From contig NZ_CP147918.1 in the NCBI RefSeq assembly GCF_039645975.1, positions 1,736,001-1,800,000 on the forward strand: a stretch of 64,000 nt of DNA, given 5' to 3'. Made by a program: the position numbers and the translations under genes. This document shows, one piece after another, positions 1 to 8,650 of this stretch (positions within the stretch are counted from its first letter, which is position 1; every line of letters starts with the position of its first letter). The DNA comes from Sulfurimonas sp. HSL-1716. GTDB taxonomy: Bacteria; Campylobacterota; Campylobacteria; Campylobacterales; Sulfurimonadaceae. The notes under the pieces were generated by a model. It saw only the letters and a list, made by a program, of their open reading frames with translations. It made no database searches and was not told the DNA's origin.

Positions 1-447
1 TTGTTGTATGGAACTGAATGCCATCCTCTTGCAACATTTAAAAAAATCAATTCTAAAGAACTGTATTTTAAAGAGCAAAATATAAAGATTAAATTAAAAA
101 CAATGAAAACTATATTTGACAATAGTGCTAATTTAGAGTGGTGGGGTACAGAAAACACAACACCGACGAAAGTAATATCTAGTGTGATTGTTGAAGAAAA
201 TAAAAATAAAATAGTTTTTCCGGTGTCGGCATATATAGATTTAACAGAACTTTGGGGAGTTAAGGTTATAAAAGTATCAAAAGGTTTTAAAATAGTTTTT
301 ATAGGCTCTCAAACGGATTTTTTATATCAGGCAACTTTTTTGATTCATAACAATCAGCTTGTAGAAAGAAAAGTAATAAGTTGTACATTCCCTGAAGAAA
401 GATGGGAAAAAACGACTTATTCATGGATACAAGACACGGGACAATAA
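1..447 (+). CDS. Hypothetical protein, 5' end outside or at the window edge
   Basis: The frame is open at the first base, so the true start may lie upstream. An internal ATG at 103 would give about 114 residues starting MKTIFDNSANLEWWGT, but no clear ribosome site precedes it. The protein is soluble, without signal peptide or membrane segment, rich in beta-prone stretches and aromatic residues, and ends with an acidic/aromatic tail (FPEERWEKTTYSWIQ). I do not recognise a named family. Small soluble proteins with this type of ending often occur as immunity proteins next to polymorphic toxins, and an RHS gene lies 13 kb away, but that role is only a guess. It is followed by a 143-base A+T-rich gap. 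Confidence 0.55.
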   Translation: MLYGTECHPLATFKKINSKELYFKEQNIKIKLKTMKTIFDNSANLEWWGTENTTPTKVISSVIVEENKNKIVFPVSAYIDLTELWGVKVIKVSKGFKIVFIGSQTDFLYQATFLIHNNQLVERKVISCTFPEERWEKTTYSWIQDTGQ

Positions 448-590
448 GTAATTTTACTTTATGTATTAAATAAAACATAATATTTTCTTGATTTAATTAT
501 TTATTTTAAATATTTTGTGTTATAGTGTAACAAATCAAAAAAAACAATTTATAGCAACAGTTGTATTGCTTGAATTTTAAAGGGGTATAG

Positions 591-1496
591 ATGATTCGGG
601 TTTTAGTAATTATATTTGTAAGTTTGTTGCCATTTAGCTTAAATGCTTCGGATGAACATATGGCTAAATCGAAGGGAATAGATCAAGAAAGTATTTTAAG
701 TTTATATCCCGTACCTTCTCAAGTGGATGTTCCTCAAAATGCAGTAATAAAGGTTCAGTTTAAAATACCTTTAGACCCATCGTCTGTTCAAAAACATAAT
801 GTTAAATTAGTTGATCTTTCTTCACATCATCATGAGCATATTCGTGGCAATATCGCATATGACAAAGATCAATATCTTCTTACATATACACCCAGTAAAT
901 TGCTTCAACCAGGTTTTTATGAAGTTGAAATAAAAAGTTTAAAAGCAGCCAAAACACATAAGCAAAGACATATTCATGAAATAAAGTACCATTTTTATGT
1001 TCCTGAAGTTGTAAACGGTTATGCATTGCCTCCGGAACCGGACAAAAAGTTAAACGACTCAACTCTGCTTGGTATAGACTTTAATAATAATGGGATTAGG
1101 GATGATGTTGAGCGACTTGTAATCATAGAAGAATCGAAAAATAGTGAGTATCCTAAAACACAAATAGCAATTTCTATGCAATACGCTTGGGCATGGCAAA
1201 AGATAATTGATTCTCCAACGTTAGAAGCTAGAAAATATTTGGAAAATGCTTCTTCTTGTCAATGGTATTGGTTTGCTAAAAAAACTAAAGATATTGAGGG
1301 TTATGTTGAATCAAGAAAATGGAGAAAAGAGCATATAGGAAAATTAGGTGTAGAGCTTGAGGATAAAATTTTTAATACTAAAGAGCGCACTCTTCAACGT
1401 TTTAAATTTAATGAAGCATGTAGCGGACAAATATTTTCACTTCCAAAAGATACTATAGAAAATTGTCAAATAAATATTGATGAGTTGGGAGAATAG
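591..1496 (+). CDS. Exported protein with Ig-like (SbsA/Big_5-type) domain and EF-hand-like segment
   Basis: The N-terminus (MIRVLVIIFVSLLPFSLNAS) is a Sec signal peptide. Residues about 38-135 resemble a bacterial Ig-like domain of the SbsA type: YPVPSQVDVPQNAVIKVQF, then a lysine/histidine-rich loop, then a final strand ending YHFYV. Residues about 155-175 contain GIDFNNNGIRDDVERL, an acidic D-x-N-x-N-G-x-x-D loop like a calcium-binding EF-hand or dockerin turn. The remainder is helical with two cysteines in a C-x-W-Y-W-F context. The next gene starts two bases after the stop, so the two are cotranscribed. The position in front of a type II secretion operon suggests export, possibly as a substrate, but this is inference. 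Confidence 0.75.
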   Translation: MIRVLVIIFVSLLPFSLNASDEHMAKSKGIDQESILSLYPVPSQVDVPQNAVIKVQFKIPLDPSSVQKHNVKLVDLSSHHHEHIRGNIAYDKDQYLLTYTPSKLLQPGFYEVEIKSLKAAKTHKQRHIHEIKYHFYVPEVVNGYALPPEPDKKLNDSTLLGIDFNNNGIRDDVERLVIIEESKNSEYPKTQIAISMQYAWAWQKIIDSPTLEARKYLENASSCQWYWFAKKTKDIEGYVESRKWRKEHIGKLGVELEDKIFNTKERTLQRFKFNEACSGQIFSLPKDTIENCQINIDELGE

Positions 1497-1498
1497 TT

Positions 1499-3157
1499 TT
1501 GAAGAAGTTATTATTTATTTTATCATTAATGATTAGTTCTTTACTTCTTGCTCAAACACAAAAAATTAATGAATGTAAGACTGATATATACTTTGGGAAC
1601 GGTGTATGGAATAAACAATATTCAAGAGATGATTGTGACAAAGATAGTGCAGCGGAATGCAGTGTTAGAGAATTAAATGATTTAATTAACAAAGAAATAA
1701 TAAAAGACGATCCAAAACTAAAAGCTAACTATGGAGAAGTAAAACTTCAGTACAACTGGAGTTATGGCAAAATGATAGATTTACTTGAAACATTTTACCA
1801 ATTAAAAGAGGCTGGTCAAATCAGTGAAAAATCTTTTTTCATTTTAGTTGATGAACTAATGGGAAAACAGGTAAGTGCTATATCAGATGAAAATTTATTG
1901 AATTTAAGACAACAAATTATTAGTGCCATAACAACTGCTGAAGAACAAGATGTAAATAACATGCTTGTAAAGTATTATAATACAAGTTTTCAATACAGTC
2001 ATAGAGTTCTTTTAGTTTCTCATTCTCAGGGAAATATGTTCGCAAATCGCGTTTATGCTGCAATATCTCCTACGGGTTATCAAAATTATTTTGCAAACCT
2101 ACAAGTTGCATCACCTGCTAGTGAAGTCAAAGCTAAACTAGGTGATTATGTTACAGGTTATATTGATCCTGTGATTAATACCATACCCGGTAGTATGCAA
2201 CATAATGCAGATTTAGACTTACCCGGTGGGCATAAGTTCGTTGAAGCATATTTGGCTAGTCAAGACACAAGAACTAAAATAATTCAAAAGATACAACAAC
2301 TACTAGCGGCTTTAGATACTTTACCTTCACAATGGGAAACAAATCAAGAATTCAATAAAGACACCATGAATTATAGAATTACAGTTAAACATCGTTTTGA
2401 TCCTAATGCTGTAATAGATGAAGAAGTTTTTCCATTTAATACTAGTCAAAAGCTATATACAGTTAATTATAACGGTACTCCTACGTATGTAAAAGCAAGT
2501 TGTGGAGGTACAAGTATAACACTGCAGAATGATACATACTGGCTTATTAATAATCCTGAAGAGGAAAAGATTAAAGCATCAAAATGTCTTGATACACAAT
2601 ATTTTGATTTAGTTACAAACACCTGTAAAGATTATAGTAGTTATAAATATGATTATAACGGTACTGTAGAGTTCAAAGCAACAGGCATAAGATATGATTA
2701 TCATTATGAAGGCGGGTATATTAATAGTTATGATTATTATGATGGAGGACATATTGTTTACGATAAAACATCCAATGTAGAAGCAACTAAAACGATATAC
2801 TACCCTAATTTTAGGAGAGAGCTAGGTTTACCGAATGCTACAGAATCTTGTGAAACTGTACCTCAAAATCCTGCTGGCAGCTATCTTCTACTAGAGAATA
2901 AAATAGTATTCTTAGGAAATAATACTTTTGAAAGAGTACAAGGTAGGATACAAGTAGGTGGAGGAATGTATCAAAACTGTTTTTTAGGATTTTTGTATAA
3001 CGTTGGTGAATATTTTCCACCTGATACTTCTTTCGATGAAGAATGGATTAAGGAGTATAAAGGGCCTGATGTAAGAGAGAATGGAGGTGTAGGCTATGAG
3101 ATATGGACAACCAGTTATAAAATCATTCAATATGGAACAGTTACTGGTGTAAAATAA
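1499..3157 (+). CDS. Secreted alpha/beta-hydrolase (lipase-like) protein
   Basis: A TTG start is used, with AGTTGGGAGAA just upstream as ribosome site. A signal peptide (MKKLLFILSLMISSLLLAQ) is followed by a domain with the nucleophile elbow VSHSQGN at residues 173-179. Ser176 is the predicted nucleophile. His245 (GGHKFVEAY) and a nearby acid such as Asp223 are candidate triad members. The second half (about 290-550) is unlike the first: tyrosine-rich (YDYHYEGGYINSYDYYDGG) with paired cysteines. Substrate is unknown; lipid, ester or cell-wall esters are all possible. It is two bases downstream of the Ig-like gene and just upstream of the type II secretion genes, which makes it a plausible secreted substrate of that machine. 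Confidence 0.72.
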   Translation: MKKLLFILSLMISSLLLAQTQKINECKTDIYFGNGVWNKQYSRDDCDKDSAAECSVRELNDLINKEIIKDDPKLKANYGEVKLQYNWSYGKMIDLLETFYQLKEAGQISEKSFFILVDELMGKQVSAISDENLLNLRQQIISAITTAEEQDVNNMLVKYYNTSFQYSHRVLLVSHSQGNMFANRVYAAISPTGYQNYFANLQVASPASEVKAKLGDYVTGYIDPVINTIPGSMQHNADLDLPGGHKFVEAYLASQDTRTKIIQKIQQLLAALDTLPSQWETNQEFNKDTMNYRITVKHRFDPNAVIDEEVFPFNTSQKLYTVNYNGTPTYVKASCGGTSITLQNDTYWLINNPEEEKIKASKCLDTQYFDLVTNTCKDYSSYKYDYNGTVEFKATGIRYDYHYEGGYINSYDYYDGGHIVYDKTSNVEATKTIYYPNFRRELGLPNATESCETVPQNPAGSYLLLENKIVFLGNNTFERVQGRIQVGGGMYQNCFLGFLYNVGEYFPPDTSFDEEWIKEYKGPDVRENGGVGYEIWTTSYKIIQYGTVTGVK

Positions 3158-3226
3158 AAATGTAATGCATGAAGTAAATATAGCAATTTTATAATATACT
3201 ACTTTTAAATTGTAAGGAAATGTTAA

Positions 3227-3658
3227 ATGCGAACAAAGTTTAGAGGTGCTTTCACCCTTATAGAATTGATGATAGTCATCGTAATTCTTGGACTTCTAGC
3301 TGCAATGGTTGTACCTAATCTTGTAGGTAAAGGTGAAGAAGCCAAACAAAAGATTGTATGTGTGAATATGAAAAGTCTTTATGATGGTCCTTTAGACATG
3401 TTTAAAGTAGACAACGGGGTGTACCCTACTACAGAAGAGGGGTTGGCTGCTTTGGCTAAAAACCCCGATGAGAATAAATACTCAAACTACTCTAAAAAAG
3501 GATATTTAAAAGATGGCAAGATTCCTAAAGACTCTTGGGGGAATGATTTCATTTACCTCAATAATGAGGGCAAAGTGGAACTAGTGTCCTTGGGGGCAGA
3601 TAAAAAAGAGGGCGGTAAAGATGAATACGCCGACATTAAAATGAGTGAGTGTAAATAA
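3227..3658 (+). CDS. gspG: Type II secretion major pseudopilin GspG
   Basis: It forms the bulk of the periplasmic pseudopilus of the type II secretion system. The prepilin cleavage site is a short basic leader (MRTKFRGA) followed by FTLIELMIVIVILGLLAAMVVP, with Glu+5 present. The globular part has the GspG pattern: YPTTEEGLAAL, then KDSWGNDFIY and an acidic C-terminal loop typical of the calcium site. The length of 143 residues is normal. AAGGAA precedes the ATG, and a TATAAT at 3190-3195 could be the operon promoter. It is the first gene of a twelve-gene cluster running to 12972. Confidence 0.95.
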   Translation: MRTKFRGAFTLIELMIVIVILGLLAAMVVPNLVGKGEEAKQKIVCVNMKSLYDGPLDMFKVDNGVYPTTEEGLAALAKNPDENKYSNYSKKGYLKDGKIPKDSWGNDFIYLNNEGKVELVSLGADKKEGGKDEYADIKMSECK

Positions 3659-3661
3659 GGA

Positions 3662-4177
3662 GTGAAAAGAGGAGCTTTTACTCTTGTGGAGCTGATGATA
3701 GTCGTGCTTATTATCGGTATTGTCTATACGCTTGTCATAGTAAACTTTAAAACAAAAGAGAGTGATGAAAAACCTCTTTCTTTAGAGAAACTCAAAAGTT
3801 ATCTACAGCATTTTCATTTTAAAAGCCAAGTACGTCTGTTGTGTCTTGATGAATGTAACGAATGCGAAGTAATCGTGGACGGTAATGAAACGGCTCGTTT
3901 AAAGCATTTTGTAGACAAAAGTATTGAGATGTACAGATACGACCCTTTGAGGGGAATGGTACTTTTGGATGAAAGTTATTATGACAAAGAGCAGGAACGG
4001 CATCATGTCTGTTTTTCTTACACGATGTATAAAAACGGTGTAGGGGATCAAATAGCTGCTGTATATAAAAACCAAGCTTATGATTTCACACCTTATCTAG
4101 AAACTGTGAAAGTATATGAGTCGATCAATGAACTGCAAAGCGCCAAAGAAGAAAAAATAGAAGAGTTAAAAAGATGA
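3662..4177 (+). CDS. gspH: Type II secretion minor pseudopilin, GspH-like
   Basis: A GTG start gives a very short leader (MKRGA) before FTLVELMIVVLIIGIVYTLV, a type IV prepilin-type segment cut by the prepilin peptidase. No other start is possible because a stop codon lies two codons upstream. The rest of the protein (171 residues) is not closely diagnostic and carries a C-x3-C-x2-C stretch (CLDECNECEV) unusual for a pseudopilin. By position after gspG it is the GspH-like minor subunit. The start sits 3 bases after the gspG stop, and the stop overlaps the gspF start (ATGA), so translation is coupled. Confidence 0.8.
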   Translation: MKRGAFTLVELMIVVLIIGIVYTLVIVNFKTKESDEKPLSLEKLKSYLQHFHFKSQVRLLCLDECNECEVIVDGNETARLKHFVDKSIEMYRYDPLRGMVLLDESYYDKEQERHHVCFSYTMYKNGVGDQIAAVYKNQAYDFTPYLETVKVYESINELQSAKEEKIEELKR

Positions 4178-5388
4178 TCTATAAATATAAAGGTATAGAC
4201 GCTGACGGCAATAAAGTAAAAGCCAAAGTAGAAGCATCCTCACTTACAGAAGCAAAAAGTAAACTTGCTGCGCAGAACATCATTTATGAAAGTGTATCCG
4301 AAGATAACAAAACTCTTTTTGAGGGATTTTCATTCGTTCGAAAATATAAAATTCCTCCAAAAGAGCTTTCGTCGCTTTCCAGAGAGCTTGCTACATATAT
4401 TCGTTCGGGGATCAGCATCGTTTCTGCACTTAAGATCGTTAAAACTCATTATGAAAACGACAAGCGAATGAAGCTTTTTCTAAACAGTGTCAGTACCTAT
4501 TTGGATGAGGGGAAAAACTTTTATACGGCATTGCAAACACAAAATGTGGCGATCTTGCCCGAGTTTTACAAAGAGTCTATTAAAGTAAGTGAAGACGGGG
4601 GAATACTTGAAGAAGTACTTATGGAGCTTTCACGTTTTTTAAAAGAACAAGAGAAGCTGCATAAAGAGATAAAAAGTGCATTTATGTACCCCGGTTTCAT
4701 GATAGCGGTTTCATTTTTTATGATCTCTTTTATGCTTGCTTTCGTAGTACCGCAGATTACGGGGATATTTAAAAGTTTAAATCAGGAACTCCCCGGTGCA
4801 ACAAAAGCCGTCATATGGACAGGTGAGTTCTTTGAAGCAAACGTGGTGCATATGATCATTCTTTTTTTTGTTGTGATCTTTTTATTTTTATTCCTAATGA
4901 AAAAGAGTCAATCTTTTGCCTACTTTTTTCATAGACTACTTTTGCGGCTGCCTTTGTTTGGAAAGATAACCCAAAAAAGCGAGTTGGCGCGTTTTGCATA
5001 TATTGCTTCGCTTTTAGTCCGTTCTGGGGTACCTTTTGTTCAAACTGTGCAGCTTAGTGCGAACATTCTCAATAACACTGTCTTAAAAGGTGTATTTAAT
5101 AGTGCTGCGACTAAAGTCGTTGAAGGAAAACTGCTTTCTAATGCACTAAACAATGCTTCGTTTAAAGTCGACTACGCTTTTGTTCAAGCTGTTGCACTCG
5201 GTGAAGAAACTTCACAGCTGCAAAATGTCTTAAGTAACATTTCCGAACTCTATTTTGAAGAGAACCGCGATAAGACCTCAATGATGCTTACACTGCTAGA
5301 GCCGCTACTTATGCTCTTTGTGGGCGGGACTATCGGCTTCATAGTCTCTGCGATGCTGCTGCCTATCTTTTCAATGAGTATATCGTGA
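4174..5388 (+). CDS. gspF: Type II secretion inner-membrane platform protein GspF
   Basis: This polytopic platform protein couples the ATPase to pseudopilus assembly. The N-terminus MIYKYKGIDADGNKVKAKVEA is the family's cytoplasmic beta-strand start. Two T2SSF domains follow, each a helical cytoplasmic bundle ending in membrane segments: about 170-195 and 225-245 in the first half, and near the C-terminus about 375-400. The motif ELARFAYIASLLVRSGVPFVQ opens the second domain. The length of 404 residues matches the family. It overlaps gspH by 4 bases and gspK by 4 bases. Confidence 0.95.
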   Translation: MIYKYKGIDADGNKVKAKVEASSLTEAKSKLAAQNIIYESVSEDNKTLFEGFSFVRKYKIPPKELSSLSRELATYIRSGISIVSALKIVKTHYENDKRMKLFLNSVSTYLDEGKNFYTALQTQNVAILPEFYKESIKVSEDGGILEEVLMELSRFLKEQEKLHKEIKSAFMYPGFMIAVSFFMISFMLAFVVPQITGIFKSLNQELPGATKAVIWTGEFFEANVVHMIILFFVVIFLFLFLMKKSQSFAYFFHRLLLRLPLFGKITQKSELARFAYIASLLVRSGVPFVQTVQLSANILNNTVLKGVFNSAATKVVEGKLLSNALNNASFKVDYAFVQAVALGEETSQLQNVLSNISELYFEENRDKTSMMLTLLEPLLMLFVGGTIGFIVSAMLLPIFSMSIS

Positions 5389-6299
5389 TGAGCAAAAATG
5401 GTATAGCGCTTCTTTTGACCTTGCTGTTTATTATAGCTATGACCGCATCTGTCGGAATAGGACTGAAGCAGATGAAAAATGCGCAAACAAGCGTAGTTAA
5501 CGACAAGTTTATGACTCAAAGCAGAATGGTGGTAGACGATGTTTTGACGATTTTAAAAAACAATAGTATATTGGACAAGATAGTACACGATAAATCTGTT
5601 GAAGAACTTCATACTTTTTTATCTCAAAGTAAGTCACTTCCTTTGAACATAAGCGATTTAGAGATAGATATTGCCGTAACGAGTGCGAGATCGAAGTTTA
5701 ATATAAATGATCTTACAGATGCTAATTCGACTATAAATGTAAAACGTGTAGAAATTCTAAAAGAGTATATGAGCAGACATAATGTAAATAGTAATTTTGT
5801 AGATATGTTACTGGATAATATGGGGAAAGTTAAAGAGGCTATGCTCTATAATAGTAGCATTTTTGATGATAATCCTACACTGTTTCGAGATTTTATTGCC
5901 TCATTGCAGCATTACAACAAAATAATGCAGTATTATGAACAACGCTATAATGATCCAAGTGTTGAAAAGATAGATGCAAAAGAGCTGTTCTCGTTTAGCT
6001 CGAAGCGAGATGACAGTATTGATCTAAACTATGCTACGGCCGAAGTATGGCAGATGTTACTGGGAGTGGATGGACAAACAGCGCAAAAACTTCAGAATAA
6101 AGAGGGAAGTTTAACGAGTTTTGATGACCTTGGAATATCCAAGATGCAGCAACAGCATCTTCAAAATTTCAATGTTAGTTTTTTTGAACCTTATCTATTG
6201 GTCAAGATAAAAATACGACAAGAGAAAAAAGAAGCAAATGTACGTTTTGAATATGACATAAAAAATAAAAAAGGGTATAACTTTGTTTACGAAATATAA
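5385..6299 (+). CDS. gspK: Type II secretion minor pseudopilin GspK
   Basis: GspK is the large tip pseudopilin. The leader MMSKNG precedes a hydrophobic prepilin segment (IALLLTLLFIIAMTASVGIGL) without the Glu+5 of other pseudopilins, which is the hallmark of GspK. Later residues contain the SAM-like helical insertion typical of the family, including the NINDLTDANS stretch and IDLNYATAEVWQMLLGVDGQTAQKLQ, the helix-hairpin pattern known in GspK. At 304 residues the length fits. The start codon overlaps the gspF stop, and the stop overlaps the start of the next gene by 17 bases. Confidence 0.88.
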   Translation: MMSKNGIALLLTLLFIIAMTASVGIGLKQMKNAQTSVVNDKFMTQSRMVVDDVLTILKNNSILDKIVHDKSVEELHTFLSQSKSLPLNISDLEIDIAVTSARSKFNINDLTDANSTINVKRVEILKEYMSRHNVNSNFVDMLLDNMGKVKEAMLYNSSIFDDNPTLFRDFIASLQHYNKIMQYYEQRYNDPSVEKIDAKELFSFSSKRDDSIDLNYATAEVWQMLLGVDGQTAQKLQNKEGSLTSFDDLGISKMQQQHLQNFNVSFFEPYLLVKIKIRQEKKEANVRFEYDIKNKKGYNFVYEI

Positions 6300-7209
6300 A
6301 CAAAAAGCCGAGATGCGGCTTATCGGTGACAATGTTGAACCTTTACAGGTGAATGTAAAAGCAAACATAATATTGCCTCCCTCTTTTTATTGGTTCAAAA
6401 AGCTTTCCTTACCCGTAAAAAGCGTACACAAAATTAAAAAACTACTACCCTCACTCTTTGAGAGCTTTATTCCTCCAGGAGAATACAGCTATAGTGTTTA
6501 TAAAGAGGGAGAGTTCTTTTATGCATTTGCATATGATGACAAAGCCATCATAGATCAACTGGCTAAAAAAGGTCTGCTTTTAACACAGATCGAAGGTGTC
6601 TATTTTGCACAAAGTGAATTTTCTAATAGTGATCAGGATATCATTCTAGATGATGCAAAAGTCTTACATGTAAAAGATGGTACTGTTATAACAATACCAC
6701 GAGAGTGGGTAAAAGATGCCAAAGAGATCGACTTAACAAATTTCATTCTTTCAAAGCACAAAATAAACCTCAAAGAGTATGGACATATCATTAAAACCGA
6801 CAAACTCTATAAGTTCGCAGTTGTTCTACTTATCTTTACATTTATAACGTTTGGTAAGTATTTTTTCGTGCATCATGAGGTACAAGAGATACAAGAGAAA
6901 TATTCTCGACTCTTTACACAATACTCCCTTTTACCTACAATGATGCAAAACCGTTCTGTTTTGAAACACTATGAATCGGTATATAAAAGACAGATAAAAC
7001 TGCGCCAGATATTTGCACAACTTATCTCTTTAAAACTGCCTAATGGAGTCAAGTTAAGTGCCATAAAAGCACAAGACAAAACAGTTAGTGCAGAATTTAC
7101 AGCAGAAGATGTCAAAAGTATAGATGCACTTCAAAACCTGTTAAGCAAGATCACAAATGTGCAAGTGCAAAAACAATCAAATGTGTTACATGTAGAGGCT
7201 GCTTTATGA
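6283..7209 (+). CDS. gspL: Type II secretion assembly-platform protein, GspL-like
   Basis: A bitopic inner-membrane protein in the GspL position. It has a cytoplasmic part (1-175), one membrane segment at about 178-198 (FAVVLLIFTFITFGKYFFV), then a periplasmic coiled stretch and a small ferredoxin-like domain (about 215-308). The sequence is weakly conserved, as usual for GspL, so the call rests on topology, size and gene order. The TTG start has AAAAAGGG eight bases upstream and lies inside the end of gspK. An ATG at 6313 is the alternative. The stop overlaps the gspM-like start (ATGA). Confidence 0.72.
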   Translation: MFTKYKQKAEMRLIGDNVEPLQVNVKANIILPPSFYWFKKLSLPVKSVHKIKKLLPSLFESFIPPGEYSYSVYKEGEFFYAFAYDDKAIIDQLAKKGLLLTQIEGVYFAQSEFSNSDQDIILDDAKVLHVKDGTVITIPREWVKDAKEIDLTNFILSKHKINLKEYGHIIKTDKLYKFAVVLLIFTFITFGKYFFVHHEVQEIQEKYSRLFTQYSLLPTMMQNRSVLKHYESVYKRQIKLRQIFAQLISLKLPNGVKLSAIKAQDKTVSAEFTAEDVKSIDALQNLLSKITNVQVQKQSNVLHVEAAL

Positions 7210-7601
7210 GAAGTGTCAATCTTGTCTATATGTTTGTTCTTCTGGGGATGTTGCCTATTTTTTCTATATGGAAGCTGCATAGTGAAAAAGAAAATGTTCA
7301 TGATCTTAGAAGCAATTACACGCAAACTTTAGAGATGGCTAAAAAACTCAATAGTTTAAAAAAGGAATACAAAGACAATAGAAGACTTCAAAGCGAGTTG
7401 CAACGTGTAATTGCACAAAATCAAGAGTTGCAGGTAAAGAAAAAAGGGGATATAACAGTTCTGACATCACAAAATATTAATTATATGAAGCTCAACAATG
7501 TCGTTTCAAAGCTTTTTAACGATTCTTTTAATTTACAAAAGATTGAAATCAAGCGGGTCGACGACATTCATGCTCAACTGTATGTGGAGATAAAATGGTA
7601 A
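7206..7601 (+). CDS. gspM: Type II secretion assembly protein, GspM-like
   Basis: A small bitopic protein (131 residues): one N-terminal membrane segment (about 5-21), a coiled-coil of about 70 residues rich in Lys, Glu, Gln and Leu, then a short alpha/beta domain ending LYVEIKW. This matches the layout of GspM, the periplasmic partner of GspL. Sequence similarity alone would not be decisive; position between gspL-like and gspN-like genes supports it. It is coupled by 4-base overlap upstream and 7-base overlap downstream. Confidence 0.68.
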   Translation: MRSVNLVYMFVLLGMLPIFSIWKLHSEKENVHDLRSNYTQTLEMAKKLNSLKKEYKDNRRLQSELQRVIAQNQELQVKKKGDITVLTSQNINYMKLNNVVSKLFNDSFNLQKIEIKRVDDIHAQLYVEIKW

Positions 7602-8128
7602 AAAAAATACTTATATTTATACTCTATCTGCTTTTTTTCATAATCGCACTGCTTTTAACAGTTCCAAAAGAGAGACTATACTTTTTTGCGGAGCAGGCAT
7701 TGCAAAAACACCAGATTATAATCAATGAGAGGAGTATTCAAGAGCATGCTTTTTCATTGCAATTAAACGGAGTAAATGTATTTGTCCGAAGAGTACCAAA
7801 TGCATCTATTGAAAGTGTAGTTATTCGTCCTTATCTCTTTTATAACGCAGTCGATTTGAAACAGGTGTCATCCGATAAGATGATGTTCTCTTTTGCAGCC
7901 GAAAAAATAGAAAAGCTTGAGATGTATCAGAGTATTTTTAATCCTCTATCTTTGCATTTAGAAGCGCATGGCAGTTTTGGTACATTAGAAGGAAAGTTTT
8001 CCCTTTTAAACCGTCATCTTTTTTTGTTGTTAACCCCTTCAAAACTGCTGCTGCAAAACCGAAGTGATTTGCTAAGAAACTTCGTTAAAAATCAAAAAGG
8101 AGAGTATGTATATGAAAAAAATATCTAA
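7595..8128 (+). CDS. gspN: GspN-like membrane-anchored periplasmic protein
   Basis: One N-terminal membrane segment (ILIFILYLLFFIIALLLTV) is followed by a periplasmic beta-rich domain of about 150 residues. Placement after the GspM-like gene and the general layout suggest GspN. The usual GspN is about 250 residues, so this copy is short and the assignment is moderate. The 3' end overlaps the next gene by 17 bases, and its last codons contain the ribosome site (AAAAAGGAG) of that gene. Confidence 0.55.
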   Translation: MVKKILIFILYLLFFIIALLLTVPKERLYFFAEQALQKHQIIINERSIQEHAFSLQLNGVNVFVRRVPNASIESVVIRPYLFYNAVDLKQVSSDKMMFSFAAEKIEKLEMYQSIFNPLSLHLEAHGSFGTLEGKFSLLNRHLFLLLTPSKLLLQNRSDLLRNFVKNQKGEYVYEKNI

Positions 8129-8597
8129 TACTTTAGACTTTAACATACTCTTAAAGCTTTTATATCTCTTTTTATTGGCTGATCTGTTTTCATTATTTTT
8201 GGCTTACTACTTACCTGTACAGGGAGTAAACAATATGCAAAACGATCATTATGAAATTCCTTATATTCGAACAAACCTTCAAAATATGTTTCCCGATGCA
8301 AAGCAGGTAAAAAGTGATGAAATGCAAACCCTGCAGAGTATGACTATTTCAGATATTATTTTAAAAGGTCTGTACGGAAATGAGAAAACGGGCTTTGTCA
8401 TTGTTTCTTTAAAATCAGAAAGAAATAAAACAAAGATTGTAGCCATTGGAGAAAACTTTCATGGTTATGTGTTGCGTTCAATAGCCTTAAAAAGTGCAAA
8501 ATTTATGAGGAATGGTCAAGAGTATACGGTCAATTTAGAACAGCCGCATACAGTTCCAAGTTTCAATATAAGTTCATATAAGGCTGAAAAAAGGTAA
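8112..8597 (+). CDS. gspC: Type II secretion GspC-like inner-membrane protein
   Basis: The first residues (MKKISNTLDF) precede a membrane segment (about 12-30, LLKLLYLFLLADLFSLFLAYYL). The periplasmic part has an HR-type domain (about 75-115) with MTISDIILKGLYGNEKTGFVIVSL, close to the GspC homology-region pattern that docks on the secretin N0 domain. It ends without a PDZ domain. I chose ATG 8112 because GGAG at 8099-8102 is nine bases away; ATG 8106 would be only three bases away. It lies directly before gspD, the usual partner. Confidence 0.7.
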   Translation: MKKISNTLDFNILLKLLYLFLLADLFSLFLAYYLPVQGVNNMQNDHYEIPYIRTNLQNMFPDAKQVKSDEMQTLQSMTISDIILKGLYGNEKTGFVIVSLKSERNKTKIVAIGENFHGYVLRSIALKSAKFMRNGQEYTVNLEQPHTVPSFNISSYKAEKR

Positions 8598-8650
8598 TCT
8601 AATCATTAAAGCTGGTAGTGCGGTGAAATAATAAAAATATGGAGTAATAT

